Part shown: positions 12,549 through 23,227 of the stretch, piece by piece
How positions within the stretch are numbered: the first letter of the stretch is position 1
Layout of the letters: every line of letters starts with the position of its first letter
Assembly (NCBI GenBank): GCA_001051155.2
Contig: JYIP02000006.1
Location: forward strand, 1,860,001 to 1,924,000
Direction: 5' to 3'
Length of the DNA stretch: 64,000 bases
DNA from: Chrysoporthe austroafricana
Lineage: Eukaryota; Ascomycota; Sordariomycetes; Diaporthales; Cryphonectriaceae
Translations under genes and position numbers: made by a program
The notes under the pieces: generated by a model
Told to the model about the DNA's origin: nothing
The model's database searches: none
Seen by the model: the letters and a program-made list of their open reading frames with translations, nothing else

Positions 12549-14086
12549 TCAATGGGCCGCATCTGTCTTGTTGAACAGTTCGAGAGGCACCTCGGCGAGA
12601 ATGGCGTCCAGCATACCGTCGCGACCGTCGGACCAGGCGACATACGCGTACTTATCAGTAACGGTAATGAACGAGGCACGGTCGCCGGGCTGGCCGTTCT
12701 CGCCAACGGGCTGCGACAGGTGGGTGACCTTGAGCGGGGCGGCGAAGGAGCGGCCCGAGTCGAAGGACACGGTCAAGTAGGCGTCGAGGAGGCCCGACGA
12801 GTTGGTGCGCCACATGACGCCGAGCAGGCCGTTGGCGCCAAAGTCCATGGCCGGACGCTGGGCATAGGGGGTCTGGATGACGGTCGGCCCCACGAAGCTC
12901 TCGCCGGCGTCCTCGGTGACGTAGATCTCGAGGGTGTACTCGCGCGGGACCATGAGCGCGAAGCGGCCGGTCCTGGTCGGGTCAGCGGCGACCCAGGGCG
13001 TGGGGTCGCTGGGCAGTCCGACGCCGGACACGGGGAGCATTGCGCCGGTGCCGTTGGCCACGAGGTTGCCGTTGCTGTCGGTCAGCGGCAGGGTCGTCCA
13101 GGTCACGCCGTCGTCGCGGCTGACGTACATCTCCGGGTAGCCGCTGTCGCCCTCGGCGGCCGAGGCGAGGATGCCGCCGTAGACGGCGATGGACCTGCCC
13201 GGGAACCCGCAGACGGTGACGTTGGGGATGCCGTAGTCCAGGCACGTGTTGAGGGGGCCGGGGATCTGGTTGAAGGGGGCCCAGGTGTCGCCGCCGTCGG
13301 AGCTGACCGACACCGCCGCGGGGTACTCCCACGAGGAGGCGCCGTTGGCGTAGATCTTGCCAGTGGCCAGGTCGACGCGGAGCTTGAGCGCGCCCTGCAT
13401 GTACAGGGGCGTCACGGAGGGGCGCTCCAGGTCCTGCCGCCGTCGGTCGACTTGGAGAGCTGGGGGTGGGCGGCCATGTTGTCTGCCAGGCCGGAAAAGA
13501 CCTGGTTGTTCAGGATATAGAAGGTGCCGTTGGCGTCGGGGAAGACCTGGGGCTCGCCGCAAAACGGCGCGGTGCCCATGGGGTAGTCGGCGGTCATGTT
13601 GGTCCACGTCAGGCCGCGGTCGAAGCTGTAGGCCAGGAAGCAGGCGCCCACGGGCGACAGCGAGGGGTTCGGGTAGAAGCGCGTCGAGACGTAGACGAGG
13701 TTGTCCGGGTTCAGAGGGTTGATGGCCATGAAAGGCTGGCCCTCGCGCGTGTCGTTGGTCCGGGTCATGTCCGTCACGCGGATCGACGGCGTCGGCTGCG
13801 CGAGCTGGTTGAACTTGTTGAAGCGGCGTTCGAGGCTGCCGCTGCTTGCGGGCCCCGCGTCGATGGCTTGAGGGCGCCGCAGCATCACGGGGAACTCGTG
13901 CTCCGGGTCGGTATCGACAGACACCTCCTTGTCTGCACAGGGTCTCCCATAGCCGGATCGCTGCAGAACAAGGCCGGGCAGCGAGGAGGACGCAAGAGTG
14001 TAGACAAGAAATGCGGCGCCGGCGACGAGTGCAAGAGTGCCATAAACGCGCTTCTTGTGCCGCCTCTGCTGCTTGATATCATCCAT
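12549..14086 (-). pseudogene. Sialidase-fold (BNR/Asp-box) membrane-anchored protein, one frameshift
   Basis: Protein of about 513 residues with a short basic N-terminus and one hydrophobic segment (about residues 15-37), as in a type II membrane or signal-anchor protein. It has at least six Asp boxes of the S/T-x-D-x-G-x-x-W/F type: SFDRGLTW, STDGGRTW, SSDGGDTW, SRDDGVTW, TEDAGESF and SFDSGRSF. These mark blades of a beta-propeller, as in sialidases and related glycosidases or binding proteins. The classic sialidase Arg triad cannot be assigned, so enzyme activity is uncertain. The N-terminal part (14086 to about 13427) and C-terminal part (about 13425 to 12549) are in different frames. The switch is at a CCCC run at 13413-13427 and equals one missing base. 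No intron signals fit. Probably a pseudogene, or a homopolymer error. Confidence 0.75.
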
Positions 14087-15334
14087 TCGCGCCTAGAACC
14101 CGGCTAAGGGCATAGTGCCGTCTTCGTTGTCTGGGAAGCCCATATTGCCGAGGTGGGATGTGAGCTGCGTGAAGATGAGCCAACAGGTCAGGCCGAGGAC
14201 CAACGTCCACAGGCTCAGTATTTATGTTGAGCGTTGCTCGACAAGGACTCTGAACAGGGCTCGTGGCAATGACATTACAGTACTACCATAGTAACTGACA
14301 TGTAAGTAGTATCGCGCGTACTGAGAGCATTCGGCTCACATACCTACTTAGGTACCTAGGTAGGTGCATAGGTCCAGTCGCTTGGGCAAAGCGGACTCCG
14401 AACTGCCAATCACCTGGGCATGTGCATAGTACGGTGGTCCGTCGGTGGAGGTTGAACCGTACTATGAGGGTATGCGAGGTGCGAAGTGCGAAAAGCGAGG
14501 GGCCTGGGCACCGTAGCTATCCTCGCTGCATCCGGTCGAGGTCGGTCTCGTATTCGCAATAACGGCTTGGTGGCTGCATATAGCTTATAGGGGGTATTAA
14601 AAACTTATAGTGTGGGCGGGTCTGCTGTTTCCAAAAAAACACCATACATGCTCCCTATATAGCCTGCAAGACTAAACGGGGAGGCGAGCGAGGATAGAGC
14701 TCTCTTAATAAAGGGGCTATAAAACGAACGGCAATGGGACAAGATAGATATAACAAAAAGGACTCAGAACTTATTCCTATACTCTGATCAGAGCAGAATG
14801 GACAGAACTGGGCCCTCTCGAAAGATAGCAAGGCAGAAAATAGATAGGTTGCAAATCAGGATTTTGAAAGAAAGATATATTAATTTATATCTGGCCATAT
14901 AATGCCTTTCCCTTCTTCTTTCAAAAGGACGAAAGGATAGCATAGCATATATATATATATATATATATATATTTGGAGCCCTGGTTAAAGTCCGAATAGT
15001 ATAAATATTAAATCTAGTTAAAGTTAAAGTAAGAATTCTTATTCCTTGCGATATATTTCTTTTAGCAAATTATATAAGAAAGAATCCGTTAGTTTGCTAA
15101 TATATAAGCGTAAAAATAGCCGGGATATTAATATTATATTCTGATTTGTTATAAAAAAGAAAAAAGAATATATTTTAAAATATATATTGTTATAATAAGC
15201 AGTGCAAAATATTAACGTCGGAAGATGCACACCTCTTTTCCTATTTCCAAACTTATAAGTAGACGGACCTTTAGCTTTAGCCCTCTTATATACGAAAGAA
15301 AGAAGGATATGCTATATTCTCTTCTCTATTTGCG
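14087..15334. other. AT-rich degenerate stretch abutting the truncated polyketide synthase
   Basis: The first 450 bp are ordinary intergenic sequence. From about 14580 to 15330 the DNA is very AT-rich, with long runs of A/T words and an (AT)13 microsatellite at 14947-14972. This is the look of a RIP-mutated transposon relic, but no element could be identified. It ends where the polyketide synthase coding sequence starts abruptly. Confidence 0.6.
14947..14972. repeat. (AT)13 microsatellite
   Basis: Uninterrupted AT dinucleotide run inside the AT-rich stretch. Confidence 0.95.
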
Positions 15335-18300
15335 ATGCGGCCCGGAATGGATCCCAGGTCCCGCGGCTTCGAGACCGGTTCTTACGATGTCGTCCTGGCG
15401 TCGTCGGCCCGGTGGCTCAACCAGGCCGCTGTGCTTGTCAGGCCGAGTGGCACCATCTTGCTGGTGGTGGATGCTCAGAACGTGGCGGGTCATGACTGGC
15501 GCGCAGCTCTGCAAAAGACACCTATTGCGCTCAAGGAGCAAGTTGCCTTTCATGAAAAACAGGGCAGGTTCGTGATGATTGCCCAAGTTCACCCATCCCT
15601 CACGCAAGGCCCTCAGAAGATCCAACTTCTCACGCATTCGTCACGCGAGACGTCCCCTGCCTGGATCTCCTCGCTCGAGGGAGGCCTCCGAGCCCGTGGC
15701 GCCGATGTGTCGCTCGACATGTTGAGCCCTGACACGGTGGATGCCTTGTGTAGCGCGGGGGACGGCCGACGGCAGCGACAGCATGGTCGTTGTAGTCATC
15801 GACGACCAGACCTCGTCTATCCTCTCCGACGCCCGTGCATTCCCCGCCGCCGTCACATTGTTGACAAACCCATCGCGGATCCTGTGGCTCAGTCCCGACG
15901 ACCCACCCGCTTTCCACCAAGTCGAGGGTGTAGCTCGAACCGCACACGCCGAGAACGAGAATCTTCGTCTTACCACGATCCACGTTGCCTCACGCTTGCT
16001 GGCCGATGCTAGCAGCCAGGGTCGTCTTGTGGACGTGGTCATCTCCATTGTCAATAAGCTGGCGGATCCCAATCTGGCCCATACGGAGCGTGAGTACCGG
16101 ATCAGACAAACCGGTCTGGTGGCTGTTCCGCGCCTACACCGCAGCGATCGACTCAACCAAGCCATTGCCGACAGTGATGACCTGGGCCCCAGGACCGAAT
16201 CCCATCGATTCATCGACAGTGCAAGGCCGCTGGTGCTTTCGCCTGACGACTCGGCTGTGTTCCTCGATGATCAGAGCGTCTATAGCACTCCACTAGCCGA
16301 CGATGCTGTCGAGGTGGAGGTCCATGCGGTCGTGCTCCCCAAGACCGACGGGACCAAGACCCCAAGACTGTGCGAGTACGCAGGCGTGATCGCACGGGTG
16401 GGCGCAAACGTCACGTCCCTGGCACTGGGCGAGCCCGTCGTCGCCCTGGCTCCTATCATGGGCGCCAGTCGCCTGCGCATCCGGCACACACACGCCAAGC
16501 TCGTCCCGTCCCATGTGCCGGCGACCACTGCCGCCGCGGTGTTGCTCGACGCCATGGCGGCCTCTTATGCTCTCCGCACCGTGGCCAGCGTCCTCTCAAG
16601 CAACAGGACCGTGTTGGTCCACGGTGCCCGCACAGCCGCAGGACGCGCCGCAGTTGCGGTCGCTCGATCGATCGGCGTCCGTGTGACCGCCACAGCCGCG
16701 GATGCGGCCGAGGCTCGCCTGCTGAGAGAAGAGGCCAATATCGAGGCGGCAGATGTGCTAATCACTCGTCGGTCTCTGCGCCGAAACCTACCGCGCGATG
16801 TCTTTCCCGAAGGGCTCGACGCCGTCATCCACGCCGTCGACGGTCCTCTGTTGGCCGAGGCATTGGCATTCGTCAAGCCTTTCGGTAGTGTTGTGGCCAT
16901 CGGCCACTTGTCTGTGGTCGAGACGACCCTGAGACTTCCACCCAATGTTGCCCTTCATTCCATCGACGTTGCGAGCCTCCCGGAGGCTCGCCCCGACATC
17001 GCAGCCACTCTTGTCGCTGAGGCCACAGCTGCACTGGCATATGTCCCGCTGGCAGGGCTTGACATTCCCGTGCGTGACATTACAGATACCGTGAGCGCAG
17101 TGCGACTCATCAACACGGGCGTGCACGATAAGGTGGTACTTCAGGCCGGCGCCCATTCCCATGTCCAGGTCCTGCCCTCCGCTAAAGTGGACCGGTGGAT
17201 GGATGAGGATGCCACCTATGTCATCGCAGGTGGCCTTGGTGATATGGGCCTGCGGTTGTTAAGTCAGATGGTGGAACGAGGTGCCAAACATGTAGCCACC
17301 ATCTCGCGTCGCACCTTGGATCGAGAGGCCCACCGTGCGTTGCAGGCGAAGCAGGAGGCACTGCGGTCTGGTGTCCATCTATACATCCTGCAGGGCGATG
17401 TCGCGTCCAAACGCAGCATGCAGGACCTAGCGGACACGCTGGCACGCCGTGGGGCGCCTCCGGTGCGAGGTATCCTTCAAGCGGCTATGATTCTGATGGT
17501 AGGTTCCTGACAAAGCTTGCGTAACATGGCTCCTCCCATCGTGGTACACGACCGCTGATCTACTTGTGTGAATAGGAACGCCCACTCGAGCTAATGACCT
17601 ACGAAGACTTCACCAGCGTCACCAGGGCCAAGGTAGAAGGAGCACACGCCCTATACCGCGCTTTCAAGTCCCCAAGTCTGAAGTTCGTGCTCTCTCTCTC
17701 TCGTCCTTTGCCGGTATCAACGGAGCTGGTGCACTGGCAGCGTACAATGCCGGCAACACTGTGCAAGACGCGCTGGCGCACTCGGAGGCGGCCGACTACC
17801 AGGAGGATTCGACCCGCTTCGTGACGGTGGACTTTGGCTGGACCGACGATGTCATGTACACCGCCAACGATGACAAACGATAGGCGCGCTACGCCGCGCC
17901 GGCTTCACCCTCATCCGCGCCGAGGAGCTCGCGCGCTTCTTCCAGTACGTCTTGGGTGTCGTGATGGACGACGGCCCCTCGTCCAAGCTCCGACAGGCCG
18001 TCATCGGCGTCGATGTCGCGTCGCTAGCCGGCACGACGGCACCCAACAGTAACGTCCACGCCGCCATGTTTAGCCACATCCGCAAAGCGCGGCACAGGGC
18101 TGAGGAGGCCGGCACGGGCGTGGTGGAGGAGGAAGACCCACGGACGTTTGCACAGGTGGTCGCAGAGGGCGACGCGGAAGCGGTCGTGGACTTTGTCTCG
18201 CGGGCCCTGACTGCACAGCTGGCGCGGCTGATCGACGTGGAGGAGGCCAGCATGAACATGCACCACGGGTCGGTCCTGGGCCTGGGCCTGGACTCGCTGG

Positions 18301-19715
18301 TCGCTGTTGAGTTGCGCAATTGGGTTATGAAGCAGTTTGGGTCGCCGGTGCAGTCGTCAGAGATACTGATGGACCAGACGATATGGGAACTGGCGGAGAG
18401 GGTGGTGGCAAGAGCCACGGGGAGAGCTGCTTCATCCCCTGCGCCGCTTGATGCACCGCCTGTTGTGCCGGTCGGCGTGCCAGTTGACGCGCCAGCTGAC
18501 ACACCGGCACCTGGCCGCCCTCCCGTGCCTGTATCCGATACCACGCCCCTCGTCAGCCATGGTGTCTTAGCCCCGGACTCTGTCCTAGACGCGTTCCGGC
18601 ATGTGCAAAGCGCCACCGATGACTATATTGGGAACAGCAAGCTCAGCACCTATTCTGCTGAATGGATGCCGAGATCAGATGAGGTCTCGATTGCCATCTT
18701 TTGCAACGCATTGGAAGATCTCGGATGTCCAATCCGATCTGCAGGACCGGGAACAAAGCTCACGCGAATCGTATGTTCACCATCGCATAAGAAACTCGTC
18801 GACCATATGTACAGACAGCTCGAAGAGAAGCACTTGATCAAGAGCAGTGGTGGTGCAATCGTCCGGACTGACATTCCGTGTCCCAACGAGGACATCGAGG
18901 GACCCCTCGACGAACTCCTTCGCGATCGCCCTGGTCAGGAGGCCGATGTCCAACTCATACGACTCATGGGGTCGAACTATGGCCGCTGTCTCGCAGGCAA
19001 GGCGGACGCGGTGCAGCTCATGTTCGGCGACCCGGAGACCCGCGCCCTCTTAACCAGGTCCTACATCTCATCGGAGCTAAACTCGGTCCTGCTGAAGTAG
19101 TTGGCCGACTTCCTCGAGGCGGTGGCCCGCTCCTGGACGGACAAGACGGCGCCCCTTCGCATCCTAGAAGTCGGTGCCGGGACGGGAGGCACAACCTCCT
19201 GGCTGCTCCCGGTGCTGGCTCGTCTGAACATCCCAGTCGTCTACACCTTCACTGACATTGGCCCCGTCTTTGTCAAGGAAGCGTCTTCGACGTTCAGGGA
19301 ATACCCCTTCGTGAAGTATAGAGTCCTGGACATCGAGCACGAACCGGAGCCCGGATTGTACAACAGCCAGCACATCATCCTCGGGACCAATGTCGTCCAC
19401 GCCACCCGAGACGTGTCCAGGTCCCCAAAAAACATGCACGCGCTCCTGCGGCCAGATGGCTGTGTGGTCCTCGTCGAGATGACCACACAGATGTTGTGGA
19501 CGGATATCATATTTGGACTATTTGCAGGCTTTTGGTGCTTCGAGGATGGGCGACGACACGCCACCCAAGACGCACAGGCATGGAGGAAAGCTTTCCTGTC
19601 TGCTGGCTACGGTCATGTGGACTGGACGCAAGGTCGGCGTCCCGAAGCAAAGCTGCAGGCACTACTTTTTGCTATGGCGTCTAAACCTGGGTGCGAGTTT
19701 CCGATACTTGCATAG
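15335..19715 (+). pseudogene. Reducing polyketide synthase, 3' half only, with C-terminal methyltransferase; broken
   Basis: Remnant of an iterative type I polyketide synthase lacking KS, AT and DH. In order: the end of a methyltransferase-like region (GSYDVVLAS), an enoylreductase (about 16200-17050), a ketoreductase with NADPH motif GGLGDMG and catalytic AAYNAGN, an acyl carrier site GLGLDSLVAV, a Pro-rich linker and a full C-methyltransferase with VGAGTGGTTSW. A methyltransferase after the carrier is the arrangement of non-reducing synthases of the citrinin/azaphilone type, so this is a chimeric order. One 77-nt intron (17499-17575) is clear. Breaks: an extra G in GGGGG at 15757-15761, a 2-base slip in the CT run at 17690-17702, one base missing at about 17881 and TAG at 19098-19100 where relatives have Gln in LLKQ. 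Clearly dead as read. The 5' end stops at an AT-rich junction. Confidence 0.88.
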
Positions 19716-20148
19716 CAGTCGCAAACTTGGGAACTAATAATACATGTCTTGGCCTGATCCGGCAGTAATATTATATGACAAACTATTACCCTTTGTATTA
19801 CCCAATTGCCTGTTTTCTTAGCCTTCTTCGGTTAATACTACCTCTATGCATATGTACGCTAAGCGTCGCTGCCCTTATATGGTTGAATCTATGTATTTAT
19901 GATTACGAGTGTGCCTTGTAAATACTTATAGAGAACGTTATACCACAAGAAACATGTTGCCGCGATACGGACTCCTGGTACTCGCGATGGAGTCTGCTAT
20001 AGATAGGTCAATGTAAGATGCAAGGGTCTAGGGCTCCAAGGCTGCAAAGCAGTGCATAGGATCTAGAGGAATAGGGCCTAGCTAGACTAGAATCAGAGAG
20101 TGGCAAACAAAAAAAGAGAAAAAGAGAGGCGATTATCGCCGGGAATTG
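19716..20148. other. Intergenic, with tRNA terminator
   Basis: AT-rich 3' flank of the polyketide synthase remnant. Near 20108-20123 the minus strand has T runs (seen as AAAAAAAGAGAAAAA on plus) just downstream of the tRNA, which would act as an RNA polymerase III terminator. Nothing else is seen. Confidence 0.55.
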
Positions 20149-20240
20149 AGCCCGACGTGGGGGTCGAACCCACAACCTTGAGATTTCAGAATCGGAAACT
20201 CTGTAAGAGTCTCACGCTCTACCGATTGAGCTAGCCGGAG
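20149..20240 (-). tRNA. tRNA-Lys (CUU) with a 19-nt intron
   Basis: Cloverleaf read on the minus strand: D arm GCTC/GAGC, anticodon stem TGAGA/TCTCA, loop CTCTTA-A with anticodon CTT, and T arm GTGGG-TTCGACC-CCCAC. A 19-nt intron sits at the canonical place after position 37. The intron-free form is 73 nt. The acceptor stem is imperfect: 5' CTCCGGC against GTCGGGC leaves a C-C mismatch at pair 1-72 plus two G-T wobbles. The internal promoter boxes (GGCTAGCTCAATCGG and GGTTCGACCCC) look good and T runs follow, so it is probably transcribed, but acceptor decay is possible. Confidence 0.85.
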
Positions 20241-21537
20241 GCCGGCGACAGCGAACCTAACTTGAACGCGCTTGACGCGCTGTTCACTTTCGCCCCCTCC
20301 CCCCGCCTCTGTGGAGTCGACCACTGGGTACGCCCACCATGGAAGTTGACTCGTCGTCGACCCCAGGGTCCCCGAGAAGCACGTGGGCCCTCGCCAGGTC
20401 GAAACGGTGCGCCGAAAAGGGAAGAAAACGGAAGAAACGCTCGCTTGCGAGCTCACGATGCGCAAGGTGGCCCATGTACGCCCACAGACGCGATCTACCC
20501 GCCTATCCTCATTTGAGAATCTGGTGATCCGCATGGCGCAAGCAGCCTCTCGGCCACAGGCCTCGGCCGGGAGGCCGTGCTAGCCTTGCCTTCCTCACGC
20601 TGGCTGGGAACCTCACAAGGCGGTCTGGGCGGCCGACTTCTGCAGCACCAACTACCGGCGGCACCATGCCTGATGGAGGACCGGCCAGAGGCGTGCGTGT
20701 ACTGTTACCGTCGGCCAGACCGCTCCTGGTCCTCACCGCTGGGACAGCCTCGCCCCTTCTGCACTCGGTGGCGGTCGGTGAGGGCAGTCAGCCTCGCGGG
20801 TGCAGTGGTGCCTGCAAGCGTCCGGTGACAACTGGAGCTCTCTGTCGAGTCCCCCGGCGCATCACAACGACAAATGCCTCGGTGTGGCTCACCCGGTACA
20901 CGGCCTGCTATGAATGTCACATCCCACCGCGCAAGCCTCCAGCGCGTGGGGGCCCAGTCTCGTCGGTCCTCCCGTCCTCCACATCTTCTCGACAGTCAGC
21001 TTCAGCGGGTCTCCCACAGCCACGGAGCAGGTACTTAGCCTCGCCCCCATTTCCTGGCTCGACAGTGGGTAGCGCCCCGCTCAACCGCAACCCGCTCGTC
21101 TGTTCGCGAGCCGCTGTGGATCTGGACATCAGCGCACGGACTCGATTACGTCCGGCTTCCTCAGCGAGAGCCACTCTGCGATATTGCCTCGTACTATGTA
21201 GAGGCGGTGCTTGCGAATTTGGTCCCATTCGGCCGAGAGTCGGGGAGGCTAAAGATGAGCTCGGACGCTGGCCGTGCAGTCGGGACGAGCCACGGAGAGA
21301 TGCTGCGGCGGCGAGTGCTGGGGGAGGCGCGTCAGCTTGCAGGGAGTACGGTGCAGAGGATTCAGTCGTCTGGTCACTCTCAACGACCCACGAACACGAG
21401 GCGCAAGGCTGTCTCTACCCCGGAGCGAGTTTGAAAGACGGCAGCCATGCTTCACGACGTGAGCGGATTTATCTTTACAAGTTCTTTCCGGTAAGAGGCT
21501 TGGCACCGATGACGAGTTGTGCCAGATATACGAGCCG
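20241..21537. other. GC-rich stretch with coding-like but unassigned sequence
   Basis: Long overlapping open frames exist on both strands, including one of 298 codons on plus (20666-21562). The plus strand has Cys pairs (ACVYCYRRP near 20695-20720, CYECHIPP near 20910-20930) and a helical segment (about 21200-21430). This resembles a decayed Cys-rich DNA-binding or repeat-family protein. No frame is convincing over its full length, so no gene is called. Confidence 0.3.
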
Positions 21538-21647
21538 CCCACAAAATGTTTACCGGCCATAAGCGCTAGCCCACAAAATGTTTACCGGCCATAAGCGCTA
21601 GCCCACAAAATGTTTACCGGCCATAAGCGCTAGCCCACAAAATGTTT
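21538..21647. repeat. 32-bp tandem repeat, 3.4 copies
   Basis: Perfect direct repeats begin at 21538, 21570 and 21602, followed by a 14-bp partial copy at 21634-21647. Each unit starts CCCACAAAATGTTTACCGGC and ends CATAAGCGCTAG. The units are identical, which implies recent expansion. Spacing has no unique spacer sequence, so this is a minisatellite, not a CRISPR-like array. Confidence 0.95.
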
Positions 21648-23227
21648 CTGCGCGTCGAAACATCGTCTGCGCAAAACAATGACAGCTCGCGCTAGAAGGT
21701 TCGTGACGCGCTACCATGGTATCTACCATGGTACCTAATGCGGATGACTGGCGTGTATCAGGTAAATCGGCGCCTCCGGGGCGGCCGAAGGCTCGTCGTG
21801 CTATGCCTGTCCGCACGGATCCGAAGTCCGTCCCCGAGGTCATACATGGACGGAGATTGGGTTCAATATTGAGATCACGACGGCGCTATTAAGAGTAGGC
21901 AAGAGGACCCAAGAGCCTATTTGCAAGCACTCACTTGTCGCCGCCTGGATTCGGATCGAGCAAGTGGTGGCTCGGCTTCGACTCAAGTTGACATGCTAGC
22001 TAGCCAGGTGATTGTTCATTCATGCCTAGCACGATTTTTTGGCCCTTTGGTGAGTATCATGATCGTGCAGGGGCCAAGTGGCGCATCGTCTGCCCCAAGC
22101 TCAAGGATCCGGCTTTTGATGCTTATCCTTGTACTCTTGCGACGGTTTCCGAGGGCTGCGTGAAGGGTCAATATTAGAGCGACGCCAGGGATGGAGCGGG
22201 CTCTAATGGAATACCATTGCGCCTACATTGGCACACGCCCCAGTGACCCTAGACCGTGTTACGGTTACTTGCAACTAGGGCTTGCAAAGTGGTGGTATTT
22301 TGGAGCTGTTTGAGCTGGGTCCTCATTAACAAGCTACGGCATTACGTTCGTCAATCTTCCTTTTTTCGGAGGGTACGCGGACGAACCTACCTACGGACCC
22401 GGTAATTTAGTTGTAGAGGGTGGAGAGTACATGTCCCTTTTGAAGATCTTCGAGCTTGGGACCTACGTCGTGAAGCTTTTGAGGGCTCACCCTGATGATT
22501 TCGCAAGTGTGTCCGCAGGTTGAGCTTGCTGGCTCGTATAGAAACAGGGAGATGGCAGACGACGCACGTCCGCCAATGTCACCCCTTCGCTACCGCCCAG
22601 GACAGCAAAGGCTGGTCCATAGATGTTTCCCTTATATTAAAAATTTCCAACTCCTGCCTCTAATTCGCATCTTGTGAACAAGTAAGAGGACAGAACACAG
22701 AGCGACAAGGAAACAGACGCTTCCGACTTGGGTAGTGAGAAAGACACTCTTTAGCCAGTGGGGCAATATTTTGTGGAAAGCTCTCTATTGACTGAACGGC
22801 GTCATGTTCATTGCCTATCTAGATTGCTATCAAAGCCGTGGGCGTGACTTTATCGGAGCGGATGGTTGCCAATGCACGGCTTGCCAACGAGGCAGTGACA
22901 GGACTTGGCCAGTCTGTCTCTGATAACCCAACAGTGTCTGATCAGTCCCTGCGTTAAGTCAAGTTTGTGACGACAATACCTGCTGGCCATTTTGCCATTA
23001 TATGGCACTCTACGAGTATTTCTCAAGAAGTCACATGAGAGTAAGGTCATCTCGTACATTTGAATAGCTACCTAAGATATTACACAGTCTGACATAAATC
23101 TCTACGCTATAAAAAAAAGCCCTGTGAAACAGAAAGCCTCTCGGCGCGAGTCCACCGCCCAAAGGGATAAAGATGTCTCTGTTTAGCCCACACTAGATGC
23201 CGATATGATGTATCTGACATGAGAGCA
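21648..23227. other. Intergenic, no supported gene
   Basis: About 1.6 kb with only short frames. No splice-connected coding sequence, RNA gene or repeat was found. The end near 23227 should include the 3' UTR of the nitrilase gene. Confidence 0.5.

Noticed and set aside
12552..13520. Long open frame on plus strand (322 codons) opposite the Asp-box gene
   Set aside because: It is the antisense shadow of a GC-rich gene. Its translation is Gly/Val/Asp-rich with no motif, whereas the minus strand shows six Asp boxes.
21538..21647. Repeat array considered as a CRISPR-like structure
   Set aside because: There are no spacers between units and the organism is a fungus; it is a simple tandem repeat.
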